This document shows positions 1 through 13,033 of a stretch of DNA of 64,000 nucleotides, piece after piece. The stretch comes from Amoebophrya sp. A120 (taxonomy: Eukaryota; Sar; Dinophyceae; Syndiniales; Amoebophryaceae), in assembly GCA_905178155.1 (NCBI GenBank), contig CAJINV010000002.1, positions 5,513,709 to 5,577,708 on the forward strand, given 5' to 3'. Under the pieces are notes generated by a model. The model did not search any database and was not told the DNA's origin. It saw nothing but the letters and a program-made list of their open reading frames with translations. Both the position numbers and the translations under genes were made by a program. How positions within the stretch are numbered: position 1 is the stretch's first letter; every line of letters starts with the position of its first letter.

Positions 1-558
1 CAGAGGTAGACCAAATAAGGATGATGTGGATTCACATCACTGTTTAGCACGGAGCAGATGATCTAGTTTTTCTTTTTGTGTTGATCTGCTACATTTTTTT
101 TTGTCCTACTTAACATGAAAATCAAAATGCAATAAAGAATGGGTAGTAGATGACACACAAACATTTATCTTCTGCAGGACCCATCATATCATAGCATGCA
201 TATTCGATCGTTGCCTTTTTTCGAAACGATCAACGTCTGACGTGTGTCCCCCCTTCTGCTCGGCAAAAGTCTATGAGTATGAAAATGAGCCGGTGTTTCG
301 TTAAATATGGCTTGAAAGTTTCTCAAAATTTCCGTGCGCATGTACGTGATAAAGACATAACTTTTCCATAGCGCATTTCCGGTCTCGGTCTGTAGTTACG
401 TTGAAATAGAAGTTCGTGTACATATGATGATATTCGATTTCGAAATAACGCCCGAGCTACTCTTTACTCTGCCGCTTGGAGAAGAACAAAGTGGCCATAT
501 CTCTCGTTGGTTTTGATTTTTATACACTTGAGCTCTTGCTCCTACAGTAACGGCCACC
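1..558. other. 5' flank of the first gene, no gene seen
   Basis: No credible coding sequence. The last 60 bases run through a T/C-rich stretch ending in an AG at 546-547, 11 bases before the start codon of the next gene. That is the shape of a 3' splice acceptor, either of an unseen upstream intron or of spliced-leader trans-splicing if this is a dinoflagellate. The acceptor role is inference. Confidence 0.35.
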
Positions 559-3500
559 ATGTCCTCCACCACTTCCTTTTATGGGGGCACGGTGAACACC
601 CGGGCCAGCAACACGCCCCGCGAGAAGCAGCCCCGACACTACGCCCGGGTTCCGATTGTGAATATGAGCGGCAGTGCCTACTTCATCGCCGTTCCCACCC
701 CGGTCGTGCAGACGAGCACAACTGCCTCGGCCGGAGTGTTGAACAATAACTACGGCGCATTCCATCTCGCTGCAAACTACAACAACGCTGACCCAGAAGG
801 AGGGAGTTTATTTCACCCGACCGGCGGCGCGGCTTCTAACCTACAGCACACGGCACCGGGTGCGGTGCAAAACATCCACAGCCGTTACGAGGACTTTTTC
901 TTCTCAGACAACACGAACGCCGGGTTCACAGCGGCAGGAGCATCATCTTCGAAAGACTACATATCCATCGCAAAAGTATCGTTATCGTACGAGTTGTAGT
1001 AATTTTTGCATGGCACCACACTTTATCAGCATGACGAAAAATTCAATTTGTAAGGCTGAATGAGGTAGGAAGCAGCCAGATATGTCATGCAAGACTGCAG
1101 CTAGTACGAACGAGCTTGACATTTTTGCAAAGGATGTGACATTACGAGAGCGCGCAATAAAGGCGTACGAAGCAACGCCTCTGCGGGCAGCGGCTCCCAC
1201 AGCCAAGGGCCGCCGTCTTTGGCGGACCAGAATCAGCTGCAAAAATCAAAGTCCTGCGCGACGAGCAGCAGCCGCAAGATGAAGCAGAACTCGCGGACGC
1301 GGGAATCTTCGGTCGTGAGCCGCAAGACGTTACTTTCGGAACGGGGCAGCTGTCTCCGGAATCGCGACGACGATCCGTTCGTGCGGCAGTGGGATTTTTC
1401 TGACAACGAGGACTTTTCTGACGAGGACCACTTACTCCAGAATTTCAACTTGTTGAAGAACCTCCACGATTCGCCGGCGTCCAGCGAGAGTACGGATGAG
1501 GAGGAAGTTCTTTCCGATGTGGAGCTGCACGATAAGCATCTACTTCAACACCGGCACAGCGACGGTATGAGCAGTAGCTCCACCAGCACGGAGGAAAGCG
1601 ATCTGGCGCTCGACAGCTGCGGGCCGATTGGGAAAATGCTGTACTCGAAGCACATGTTCATTCAGCACAAGTCTGCTTATCAACTGTAAAAATGTCTGGG
1701 TCTGGAAGAATGGAACTTGTGATGCTAAATCTGAAGCATACAAAAATCTGTGTTGCATGATTACCAAAAGTCGTCCAGTTTTGGCCAAGTCGGGAGGGAG
1801 TTTCTCATGCAGGATAGGCATGAGAGAGAGTGCGCAGAATCTGTCATTTTAGGTCCTGCATTACAGACCTCATGGGTCATGAAAAAGCTGCATGACAAAT
1901 CGCGCATTCTTCCAGACCCAGACATTTTTACATTTGATACTGCTGCCCTGTTGGCGAGTCAGCAGCACAGCCAGCATGGTACTGACCCGGATCATCTTAG
2001 TAAGGACCCTGAAATAAGTGTTGCTCGGGACGGCGAGGACGGTGTTGTTGAAAATGGTATGATTACGGGAGTAGCTGCTGATCATAAAAATCGAAATTCG
2101 TCCTCCACGAGCAAGGAGAAGTGGAACGGAAAAACGACCATCCACATCCCGAAAATTCTGAATTTGGAGCAGAAATCGCTGGACCGGTCCTGGTCCTGGC
2201 TCAAAATCGGCCGGGACAGCAGCAGTGCGGCCACCTCCAAAGAGAAGCCCTCCGCGTCCGCACTGCTGCAGAAGAAGCCTCGCAGCATCAAAATGAGGAC
2301 GATGGGCACGCAAACGAGGCTGCTAAGCACCGGCGGAGCAGCTGAGCGGGCGGATGGAACAACAAACCTTCCGATCGAGCACGATGTTCCCCTAGTAGAC
2401 CAGCGCACACCCGCTGTGCCAGAAGTGGAAGTCGGCGAGGTGGTGCGGCGGTGGAAGCTTTCCGCACTGTCGTCGTCCACCCGAGCCGGACACCTTCTTC
2501 CACAATCGGAAACCTGCAACAATACAAATATTTCTCCTTCGAACAAGGGGAATCCCTCGACGTCTATCAAATGCAAAAATGTCCGGGTCTGGAAGATTCT
2601 GAGACTTGTCATGCTAATCTGGCACGAGTCTGAACTCTGTATTGCGTGGCCGCAAAGAGCCCTTCCTCCCTGTCATGCAAAAACGCAGTTTCTCATGCGG
2701 AATACGCAACTCAGAACCATGAAAAAAACTTGTCATGCTTGGCGGCGCATTACAGTGAGCTCACTATTCCCTCCCTTGCATCACAAGTCTTCCAGACCCA
2801 GACATTTTTGCAGTTGATAGCGTCCTCGCGCTTGCAACTAAACAAGCGGTCCAACAGTGCGTCCTCCAGCGCGACCACGTCGGGCGGGGACGAGCTGCAC
2901 CAAAATAATCATGCCGGTTTCCGGCGCAACCGCGTCCAGCCGTCGACCACAGCGAGCGAGCACGCCTCCGCCGGTCCGCACGAGGCGGGCCACTTGTCCT
3001 CCGCCAGTTCCGCGTCCAGCCGGTCGGGGGTGTATTCCCGCAGCGTCGGGGGCGGGGCCTCCGCGACGGGCGGCACGAAACACTCCAGTCGCAAGAGCAT
3101 CATCCGCAAGAGTTCGCGTCGGAATACCCTGATCAACACGTCCAAATCCACTCCGCGCGCCGTGTTGGCGCTGGGCGGAGCTGCTGGAGGTTCTGCAGCA
3201 CCTGGTGGTCCGCATCTACCCCGCTCGGCCCGTTCCACTGCGTCCAGCGGCGGGGGTCTGGCTAGTTCAACATCGGGGACGAGACAACTACCACCACAAC
3301 CTGGTGATATTCCCCGCGAAGTAGAGTCGGTGCCCAGGCTGGCGCTGCAAAAAATGGTGCAGGACGGCTTGTTCGGTGGAAGCGCAATGATGAACAGTGC
3401 TGGTAGCCAGCTTCCATCTCTAGTATCCGCCGCAAATAAAGATCAAGACGACACGGCACACAATCCGACTGGTGCGCTTGCGACGTTGAGCTTCGGAGAG

Positions 3501-6500
3501 GACAGCAGTAAAATTATGTTGAACTGCAGCACGCCAAAGCCGAACGCAGACCCCTCAAAGCATCTGGAATCTTCTTGTTCCCTCAAAGATCCGGATGCCA
3601 AGAATTCTTCTGGCCAAGAACATGATGAAGGTCAACATCTTCCTGCGACGAAAATCGGCGAGAGAACCACGACCACGACTGTGCACGACGACGGCGACCA
3701 CCTGGCAAAAACTTCCGACGACCTGCTGCTCGTGAGTAACACGTTGAAGAACCAACTGAAGAGCAGCGCCTCAAACAATTGGATCCTGGAGCAGCATGCG
3801 CCGACGGTGAAGCAGTTGAAACAGGAAATTTCCAAGCATTTTCGCATTCCCGTCACGCTCCTCGTCATCATGGAGGTGCGGATTCCCGTCGAAGACCAGG
3901 ATGAAGCTGCTGCTGCTGCGGCGGCGACCCATGGGACCACGACTGAGGACGTAGGTGCCGATGTTGTGCTCGACCGTGAATTAGATTCCTCGCCTGCTCC
4001 TGGTTGTGCAGTTTGTTCGAGTCCCGCGACAAGAATGAGGCCTCTAAAAACCGACAGTCCGGAAGTAGATGCGGACCACGGTTCTGTAGCGAGCAACGAC
4101 GAAGCACTTCTGGAGCACACCACTTCGCGCCCCACAAGTGAGCAGGAAGAAGAGCCGCACGAGAAGATCTTGGACGATGAAGACGTGTTGGAACTTGTTC
4201 CCACGACCTCGGTGCATCTCCCGGCGAATTCTTCTCGTGTCGTCCAATCACAAGCCTATGCATTGCAAAAGTGTCTGGGTCTGGAAGATTCCGAGACTTG
4301 TCATGCGGTTTTTCCAAGCTCCGCCAAGTCTGGAATGCAGGGCCTGGCATCACAGGTTCGGGAGCCCCTTGGTGATGCCTATTCTGCATGAGACATGCCC
4401 TCTCAGAATGGCCAGAAATGGGGACCTTTTGCAAGTCACGCAACACAGATTTTTGTATGATCCGCAACACGCATCACAAGTTCGCATCCTTCCAGACCCA
4501 GACACTTTTGCGGTTGATAAAGCCGGTGCTGCCACAACGACGTCCACACCCAGAACCGCCCACGCCGTGAGCGTATGCTTTGCAAAAGTGTCTGGGTCTG
4601 GAAGAATCCAACTTGTCATGCTAATTTTGGATTCGAAAAAAATCTGTATTGCATGAGCTGCAAAGAGAGTCCAAGTTTTGCTACACGGACAGAGCATTTG
4701 TCATGCGGTATAGGCATCAGCAAGCCCTCACAAAATCTGTGATGCTAGGGCATGCATCACAGACATCAGGAGTCATGCAAAATGTGCATGACAAGCCTGG
4801 CAATCTTCCAGACCCAGACACTTTTACAATCCATAGAGCGCCAGCGCGAACAACACGCACCTCGTAATCCAAAGCAGCCCCCGCGGCGGGCCGCCGGCTT
4901 CGGACCTCCTGTTGCAGCAGATTGGGAATCCAAGCGAATTCTTTGCGGATAAAAATTCATTTCCAGCGACAACCACCGAGAACAGGAGCAGTGGAAGTAG
5001 CTCTGCCGCCAGTTGTGCAGCTGGGTCGTCTTGCGGCGTGAACAGTCGCGAACAACCGGCGGCAGGAGGTCGTGGTTCTGCTGCGCCCGCAGGAAAAGAG
5101 GATCTCGACACTACTACGACATCAGGTACTTGTGCGAAGAAGCAGCGCCCCCAAAACTACTGTGTGACCAAGCAGCCGGATCACGTTTATTACCGGTATC
5201 TGGTGAAGAGGCAGCCTTTCGACGAAGATTTGGATGAGTCAGCCGATGAAGACAAACTGTGCGAAGACCTGAACCGGCTCGGGCTGGCGGCCTGTCGGGA
5301 ATGGGTCTATCAGGAAGAATTTCTTAACTTGAAAGGTAAACAGGTGGGCATCCAGAGTGAAACCAAAAGTGTCGCTGAGCCAACGCGCGTAGAGGTTACA
5401 TCAACCGCGGACCACTCCACAGCAGTTGTAGTTCCTGCTGGGATAGCAAGCGGTTCACCCACCCCTGCTTCTGTTCCAAGCGGCTTTGACTACCCGACCT
5501 TCTTTCGCAAACGGTGCGAGTTGCAACAAACGAACCTCGCGATCGCCCTGGCCGAATACGGACCATGGGACAAGATTTTGGTGAGCGGGCTCACGAATTA
5601 TACAGGTGTAGAACTACAAGAATCATCCCATCATGACGAGAAATTCGACGCTGACGCGCTTCGTGGTCGAGAAGAAAACGGCAATACGCACGATCCAGGA
5701 GGAGCTGTACAGGGAAACGCACTCTTCTCGTCATTAGAGTTATCCGCCTTTATGTCCGCATGCTGGATGACCACCCCGATTGTTGCGGCTAGCCGGATAT
5801 CACATGCAAATAGGTTTGGGTCTGGAGGAAGAACAAGGCAGATTTTTGTCATGTTGTTTTTGCATGACGTGGAACGGAAGGCCTGTCATGTTTGCAAGTC
5901 CTGGGATCACAGGTTTTGGGAATGATGTTTCGCAATGGATAATCCGCACGGATAAAAATCCCTTCTCTATTCGGTTTAACAAGAAGAATTAGTAGGCAAC
6001 TTTTGCTGCATAAATGGCGGACTTTTGCTGTGCATGGGTGACAGAGTTTTCTTGTGCGACTTGAAACGCGGCGCACCCGACGTTTCTTGCATCTCTCACC
6101 TTTCAGACCCAGACGCGTTTCCACTGCATCCAGGATGGCCGCCAGCAGCGAGGATGAGTCTGACATGGATAGCGTGCCGTATGCATTGCAAAAGTATCGT
6201 ACTAGTATAAATTGCATCACAAGTTTTTTCAAGAAGAGAAATGAAATTTGTAATGCTGATTCACCTAAAGAGGGATGTTTGTCATGCATGATCGCAATTA
6301 CTACGAGTACGAGTACGATACTTTTGCACAGGATATGCCGAGTCGTACTACCACGAAAACCAGCCTTTTCCTTGCGCTATCAAATGTAAAAATGTCTGGG
6401 TCTGGAAGATGCCAGGTTTGTCATGCATATTTTGCATGACCCATGAGGTCTGGTATGTAGGACATAGCATGCCAGATTCTCTGTTAGTTCTATCATGCCT

Positions 6501-9500
6501 ATCCTGCATGAGAAACTGCCTCTCGATTATGTCAAAAGTGGACAGCTTTTGGTAATCATGCAACACAGATTTTTTACATGATTCAGATCTAGCATGACAA
6601 GTTGGTTTCTTCCAGACCCAGACATTTTTACATTTGATACGCGCAGGCACAGAACAACAGTGGTGTCGTTTCTCACCAGCAACAAGACCTACCGTCGGTG
6701 GCAACGAAACAGGACGAGGGTCATCTTCATCTTGTTCACGTGGCTAACAGTTGTAGGAACGCTCCTGCAAGTGCGAACCCAACTACACCTGGACACGAGA
6801 AGTCTACTAGTGCAAATTACAAGGAAGGACCAGCGGAGGTTGTGAGAAGTGCAGACCTCCACCAGGCTGGAACATCAAGACGCGGTGACATCGTTGCTCA
6901 GATACACGACCCCGCTGTGGAGCAGACCGCGTTCTCGTCGCAACTGCGAGAGGAAGTGAAATTAAATTCAGACAGCGAGGATATGGAGGTTTTTGATTGG
7001 CGGAACAACAAGCTACTCGCGAAGTTGCGCCAGGAAAACGTGGATCAGGTGGTTGCTTCGTCTTCCAAGGAAAAAGAACAAAGTAGAGAAAGTCTGGAAA
7101 GAAGAAATAAAAATGCTGGCGAAAGAAATGTCGAAATGCACACGAACTCGAAGCACAGTCCAGTGAGCCAGCATCTTCCTGACCAGGACCCGTCTGGTTC
7201 CGCCTCTGCAGCGTCCCGGCGCCGGAGCAGTAGCAGCAGTTGCTCTGCGTCCAAGAAGAGTGCCATGAAAAAAACTAAAGATAGAGAAACAGAAACCTCC
7301 ACTGTGCTGGCTGCGAATCAGGGACGAGAAGCGACTTCTAGTACACTTCTAAAGGGAACAAGTATTGACAACGACCCCAACAGCAAAACGACAACCTCGT
7401 CTATGAAAAAAATAAGTGCGAAAGGACCGTCGACAAGCAAAAAACCCGCGGACCTGACGCGACTGACAGCGAAGAATTTGCGAAATTTGGCGCAACCAGT
7501 GCCTGTGATCAACCAACGACGAGCCGGGCAGCACGGAATTCTGCTGTCACGGGATCTCGACCCGCCGGACAGCTCAAAGAATGCAGGTATGGCCGCACCG
7601 TCCAGTGCGGATCACGTGGTAGACAGCACGTTAATTGGGAAAACTTTGAAGAATCGAAGGAGCGAAGGAACAAACGACGAAGTAGATGTCGAGCTGCAAA
7701 CCAAAGAACAGATGAATAGCAGTGTTGGTACTCCAGGAGGAGTACAAGGCGCGGCCACTTCTTCTGTTCTGAGAGCTACTGGCAGCGCAGTGGATGAAGA
7801 AGCCCGGCAGATAAAACTAGGAACAAGCGCACCAGTCGCCGCCCGTGCATCAGAACAGCCGTTCCCGCTTCTGGTGCCGGTGGTGAAAACCCGCAAAAGC
7901 CGGGGGTCTATCGCCTCCAGCAGTGACGCCAGCCACAAGAAGCACGTGAGCATGTCACTAAACGCGCATTTTCGCAACTGCGATACGAGCTCGGATTCCT
8001 CCAGTCAGCATGCGGTCGAACAAGAACCGTCGAGCCACGCTTCTAAAACTAGGTTCTCACGAGGGGATAATGACAACGCGGAATCTTCGTCCGACGGTTC
8101 GAGTAACGTAAAGAATTATCAGCCGCAACATCTTCACGTGACAGGAGGGACTACCGGTCAACAAATCTTCCCCGGAAGTGGTGGTGGCGGAGAAGCTACC
8201 GCCGCCACCGCGATGTTCTTGCCTACGATATCAGACCAAAATTTGCCGGTGACCACAATGAAAAAGTCGTACATAATGCCGGCTGGTGCAATGACCAGTA
8301 CTACCAGCAACCCCGCGCCGCCGATTATATCCTCGATGAAGGAGCCCTCCGCCAAGTTCCTGATCTCCGACGGTTCCGCGGATGTGCACAGTTCTTTCGG
8401 CGCCGCGCCTTCGACCAAGGTTGTGACGATGCAACTGAATACGCGTTTTCTGCTCCCGGATGAGGATGAGGCGGATGAGTCGCAGTCCATGTACACAACG
8501 CCCGGAGGGCCGAACAACCGCTTTTTCCACGACGACACGACGCCAGCGCGCTTCGACGGCCGGGACGCGGGTAGTGAAGACTTGTTCTCGCAGGAACCCC
8601 CCGACCACAAGGAGCACGCGGGGAACACCCCCTTCCGTTTGCATAACACGAACAATCTGTACGAGGACGAAAGCTTTCCGTTTTTCCCCGAACAACAAAG
8701 GCAGTTCTTGGCCGGACCTGTTGCAACTTCTACGCGAGCAGGGGGAGAAAAAAATCCGGAAGAAGAAGGGCAAGACGATCATGTAACGCCGGGCACTGGA
8801 GGAGCAATCCTTGGTGACAACATAGCGGACTACAAAGGTCTTGCGCGGTCCTTCGAGGACGGCGGCGAAAGGGCACTCCGGAAGGATAAAAACGACGACG
8901 AGGATTATTCGCCCTCTGCGCAGGCATTTTTCCAGGACGAACTGCAGAAGCCGGGGTCCCTCGGCCAGCGCTTTCCGTTCTTCTCCCCGCCGCTGCGACC
9001 GCGCGGGGGCGGGGGGAGCGGCGTAAAACAGCCCCACTTGCCTATTCCTGTGGCCGCGAGCTGCGCGACGAAAGTAGATCTGTTTACAGCGTCGGCGGCC
9101 TCTTCACACGAAGCTGCGCACGCGAGCGGTGGCTCATCTTCTTCTAGTGCCACAGATTCTACTACAACTGCTTCCAACGCGGGGGTCAGCAAGAACCAGC
9201 AACAGGAGACGCCAAACCACATAGAAGTGGCCGGTCAGCCGGCTGGCCCGCCGCGTGCTCCCGGAAGGTTTGAAGACAAAAGCGGTACCGCGGGTAGTGG
9301 CGATTTGAGTAGTTTCCCGTGGAACACCGCAACGGAAAAAGTTTCGAGTACTAGTACACAGGGAGACGTACGACCTGCGGGGGAAGACAACTCCATACAT
9401 CCACAGCAATCCGATCACGCAGATGATCCTGAACAGGCCGGAAAATCTTCTGCTTCAGCATCTTCGCGAGTTGTAAATGATCACACAACGACGACCCAGA

Positions 9501-12484
9501 ACTACAATATTAGCGCCGCGACGTCCATACTAACCACTCCGCACCAGCGCTCTGCTCGTAAGCGTGTAGCAGGGAAAGAAGATCATGCGGATCAGGAAGT
9601 GCTAGCTTATGATACTCAAAAACACCTGGAGCAGACCGCCAATTTGGCCAACAGAACTACTCACGATACAAGACACGAGGCAAACAACGACCTACGATTA
9701 ATGGCAAGCACCGGTTCGTGTTCCCGCCCGCACAGCCGTGACCTGCCGGCTCGCGCGATCCTGACCCGAACCAACGCCAGCGAAGGGAAAACCAGTTTCC
9801 ATTCTCGCAGTGCCTGGAGTACGCCGCGAGAGGTTGCGAGCGACAGGAATAAAACCAGGACGACCACGCCCCGGAGACTTATCCCTAGTAATTCTGCTGC
9901 AACTGCTTCGTCGAGTACTCAACGTAAAAAAGCCTCGTTATCGCGCCGTTCTTCGTCGAAGAGCCTGTCTGCAAAGCTGCAAGAGCAACATTCCTCCGCC
10001 TACTCCGATTGCAGTTCGTCCACGTTTCTCTTGCGCACCGCCGGCCATTACGAAAAGCACCCCGGGTCCAAGCACGGTGCGCAAACGGAAGCTGTAGACG
10101 TGGTGCTGAACACCGCGGGGACGCTATCGTGAGGAAAAATCCCCCTCCCCGTATCGATAAGGAACGCCTCAGAAAATTTGTCATGCTGATTTGTGACCAC
10201 AAATCGCATCTGTGACGCAAGAAAGCAGCGCCACAGTCTCCGCCCCATTATGCAGGCGGTTTGTAATGCTGCTGGTCCTCCGGCATAGACGTTCCCCATG
10301 CTAAGTGCCTAGGCCAAAACCTCTGCGCATCCATGGGCATGATATGGGCCTTCAGTCGTCTACTGCAAGAGAGATGTGGTTCGTGTACTCAAATACAGCA
10401 ACACAAGTTTCGTTTTCGACATGGGGAGGGGGGATTTTTCCTTTTGATAGACGCAGACAGAATGGACCTTCTCGCCCGCCACAAGAACGAGAAATCACGA
10501 TGATTCCGCAGGTGAAAGCAAGAATAAGGCTGAGGGACAAGGACTTGGGCAAGAAAAGGAAGATCGTTTTGACGCAGAAGGGAATGAAGTTGTGGCAGTA
10601 GCTGCAGATCAAGCTGTGACGACGGATAGAAGCAGTGCCGCTAACCCCCTTGTGGCCGCTGCTTCATCTGGTGACAGAGGAACAGCTCCTGCTTCAGGAA
10701 GAGAAAAAGAAACAACTAGAGCCGAACAAGCTTCCACATGCGACCCCTCCAAAGTACATCAAGCAGAAGACTGCGACGAGCCGATTGACAGTACAAAAAC
10801 CGTGACGAAAGCAAGGAACTCATCCAATGCAGAGATGCAAATAGCCGCTGTCGATAAATTTTCTCTCCCGGCGACTTCTTCACGGCATCATCATGCGACG
10901 GAGGCAGCTGTTGAAAAGGAAGAGAATGGGAAAAAACAGACAGAGCCATCGGGCGTCGTGGAGTCAAAAAATGCTGATGAAAGACAAAAGGATACCACGA
11001 CAGCAGGAGAAATAAAACACGACAAGGACGCAAACCAAAATCAACGCGCGGTCCTGTCCCCCGAAAGCCTGCGGCGTCTGGAAGTCCGCTCGGATCATAA
11101 CCTGGACCAGCACAATACCGACGAAAGGAATTTGATTCTGCAACAGTTGCGCAGGCAAAGCCATAACCACGTAACACAAGCTGGTACGAATCAGATGAAT
11201 CTTGTTCGCGGTGGTCAAAATAATCCTGCTACAACGCAGAACCCAGGGCCCCAGACGAGCAGCGGCGGTGGTGGTCAGCAGCTTGTTGAAGACCCGCACC
11301 CGCCATTGCATGGTTTAATGAACGCGAGCACAGGCGGCACAACTTCCAGAAACGCGATGAACAACACCTCGGCGTGCTCGGAGTACTCGGTGGTGACTAC
11401 AACGACCGCGCGGAACAACCGCGATTTTGACTACAACGAGCTGCTTCACCCGGCACTCTCGGTGTTGCAGCGCTTCTCCGCCAGTTACGGGTTGACAAGC
11501 AGCACAACTAGTAGTACAACCGGCTTGATGTTGGCTCAGAATCCATCGGAAGCGGGGGGTCTTGCTGGTGCGGCGGGAGCGGAAGGCGGGGCGGGACTAC
11601 AACAGGATTGTTTATCCAACAACAAGAACTCATCTGGATCTGCTTCCACGATGATGCTGACCAATGTGCAGTATGGTCCACCTCCTTCGCGAAAAATGCA
11701 ACTCCAGGAACACGAGCCGCAGCTTCGGTTCCGCCAGATGCTGAATGCCAAGACGCAAAACAACGAGACCTGCCTGACGTTTGCGGGGAATGAGGAGGTG
11801 CTGCTGAAGTTGCTCACCACGTACCGGGATTACCTGGATGTGGAAAACACGGTGAACGCCATCACGAAGACGAACCCGCTGCTCCCGCACAGCAACGCCT
11901 TCGCCGCCGGGACGCTCGCCTGGTCCTCCGCCCAGCTGTCGCGGACCATCCCGTGGAACGTGCTCATTCAGGCCTGTTACCGCAAGTACCGCCGGGTGGT
12001 CAACGAACTGCTGTCCTTTCCCACCACGAAGCGGCCCTGGAAGTGGATCGTGGAGAAAGAGATGATCGTCCCGGGACTTTTTAACAGCGAAAAAAACAAC
12101 TCCTCGGCAGCGGAAAAAAATGGTCCTACTTCAGGAAATGCTCCTTCGTGCGGTGGGGTGAACAAGGAGGATAAGAATCTTCCCGATCCTTCTACCGCAA
12201 CTGCAGAGGCGGGGGCAGAAAAGACAACTGCAGCAGCTCCTCTGACGAAAGACGGATGTTGTGCGAACGGTCCTGCTCCTGCCATGTTTCCTGAACAAGA
12301 CACAGCTGAGGAGAAGAAAAATGAACATAGCAATCCAGCACCAGAGAACGAAACGAACAAAAACGACACTACAGATGAGGAAGATGAAAATGAACAATTT
12401 ACGCCCTTTTTCCTTTGTCGCGTGAATGGTTGGGAGCCGGAATTAGCCCGAATGAAAGAGTATCTGGAAAAAATGGACGACTGA
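559..12484 (+). CDS. Very large low-complexity protein (3195 aa), ten exons split by nine introners
   Basis: Function not recognised. The ATG at 559 sits in a strong context (GG CCACC before it). Exons are 559-961, 1142-1677, 1945-2564, 2825-4256, 4525-4573, 4841-5797, 6136-6179, 6341-6377, 6645-10124 and 10455-12484, together 9588 nt or exactly 3196 codons. Frame continuity holds only if each introner plus one TSD copy is removed, and the frame changes correctly five times. Most of the protein is Ser/Thr/Ala/Asn/Gln-rich and probably disordered. More compact segments lie near residues 838-878 (faintly ubiquitin-like: TVKQLKQEISKHFRIP), 1128-1176 (YYRYLVKRQPFDEDLD), 1227-1269 and 2942-3055 (helical, aromatic-rich, ending near RPWKWIVEKE). 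Two exons are only 44 and 37 nt, so it would be badly mispredicted without knowledge of the introners. The ubiquitin-like reading is weak. Confidence 0.8.
962..1136. mobile_element. Introner, short GCAAAAGTATCG subfamily
   Basis: Degenerate TIRs: CATCGCAAAAGTATCG at the left, and the complement of a TTTGCAAAAATGTC end at the right. Flanks ctaca/tgaca resemble an imperfect 5-bp TSD. Removal of 962-1141 (180 nt) keeps frame and joins SSSKDY to ITRARNK. Confidence 0.7.
1678..1939. mobile_element. Introner, main family A (262 bp)
   Basis: About 32-bp TIRs (TATCAACTGTAAAAATGTCT at the left, complement of TATCAAATGTAAAAATGTCT at the right). Perfect TSD ctgct at 1673-1677 and 1940-1944. Excision of 267 nt keeps the frame. 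Confidence 0.92.
2565..2819. mobile_element. Introner, main family A (255 bp)
   Basis: TIR TATCAAATGCAAAAATGTCC and its complement. Flanks acgtc/gcgtc. Excision of 260 nt shifts the frame by two, which is exactly what the downstream open frame needs. Confidence 0.92.
4257..4519. mobile_element. Introner, main family A (263 bp)
   Basis: TIR TATGCATTGCAAAAGTGTCT and complement. Perfect TSD aagcc. Excision of 268 nt makes the required one-base frame change. Confidence 0.92.
4574..4835. mobile_element. Introner, main family A, reverse orientation (262 bp)
   Basis: TIRs TATGCTTTGCAAAAGTGTCT and complement; perfect TSD gagcg. Its interior is the near-identical reverse complement of the element at 22200-22461, yet both lie in + strand genes. 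Only a 49-nt exon separates it from the previous introner. Confidence 0.93.
5798..6130. mobile_element. Introner, decayed family A copy (333 bp)
   Basis: Ends are diverged (TATCACATGCAAATAGGTTT at the left; a TTTCAGACCCAGACGCG remnant at the right). Flanks ccgga/cagga. Removing 5798-6135 (338 nt) gives the needed frame and joins AASR to MAASSEDE. Confidence 0.8.
6180..6335. mobile_element. Introner, short GCAAAAGTATCG subfamily (156 bp)
   Basis: TIR GCAAAAGTATCGTAC in inverted pairs at both ends; perfect TSD tgccg. The smallest element here. Excision of 161 nt leaves a 37-nt exon before the next introner. Confidence 0.88.
6378..6639. mobile_element. Introner, main family A (262 bp)
   Basis: TIRs TATCAAATGTAAAAATGTCT and complement. 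Flanks tgcgc/cgcgc. Excision of 267 nt keeps the frame into the 3480-nt exon. Confidence 0.92.
10125..10449. mobile_element. Introner, family B with C-rich and G-rich ends (325 bp)
   Basis: Left end carries GAAAAATCCCCCTCCCC and the right end its complement, so the transcript would start C-rich and end G-rich. Perfect TSD gacgc at 10120-10124 and 10450-10454. Excision of 330 nt keeps the frame. Confidence 0.92.
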
Positions 12485-13033
12485 AAATGTAGTTTTGCTG
12501 AGCAACTCCCTGACGAAATGAAGGTTGGAAAGAATGTGAATCATGAAAGCGACGCCTGAGAGGACGCGCACTTGCTCTTGCAGTTGTCTTTAGTAAGTAG
12601 CAGTGCAGAATTTCTGTGCGTTCTGTTCCAAATTCGTGGAAGTCAAAGTTGTGTAGCGACCTGTTGACCTGCAGGACGGCGGTGTCGCGTTCCTGGCGGA
12701 GGTGCACACGCTTCTGAATTTTCTTCATCGGACGTTATTGTTACCACCTTTTGATTTGTCAACGACGTGCAGTCGGTCCATGTACATGAGCCGCAAATTA
12801 TCATGATTATGATTCTGCTTTGGACTACACTACCTCCAACTGCTCTGTGCGCTGCAGTTGTTAAATTTTGTGTGCCGTGTAAAAACACACTCGTTCTGTC
12901 TTCCTGTCTAGAGCGAATTGTGCTTCTGCCTACTTCACGTTCGGAGGGTCACGGAGCGTCGCCCAGTTTTCTAGTAGATGTAGGATTTTCTTTTTCATCA
13001 AAGAAAACGAAAAGAAAATCATTTTACAGAACA
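12485..13033. other. Intergenic, no gene seen
   Basis: The next gene's frame stays open upstream to about 12767 without an ATG, and the region reads as unbiased sequence. I treat it as 3' UTR of the large gene plus 5' leader of the next. Confidence 0.5.

Noticed and set aside
2082-2612. Open frames on the - strand within the first gene
   Set aside because: Antisense shadows of Ser/Asp-rich coding; the + frame continues through three introners with correct phase.
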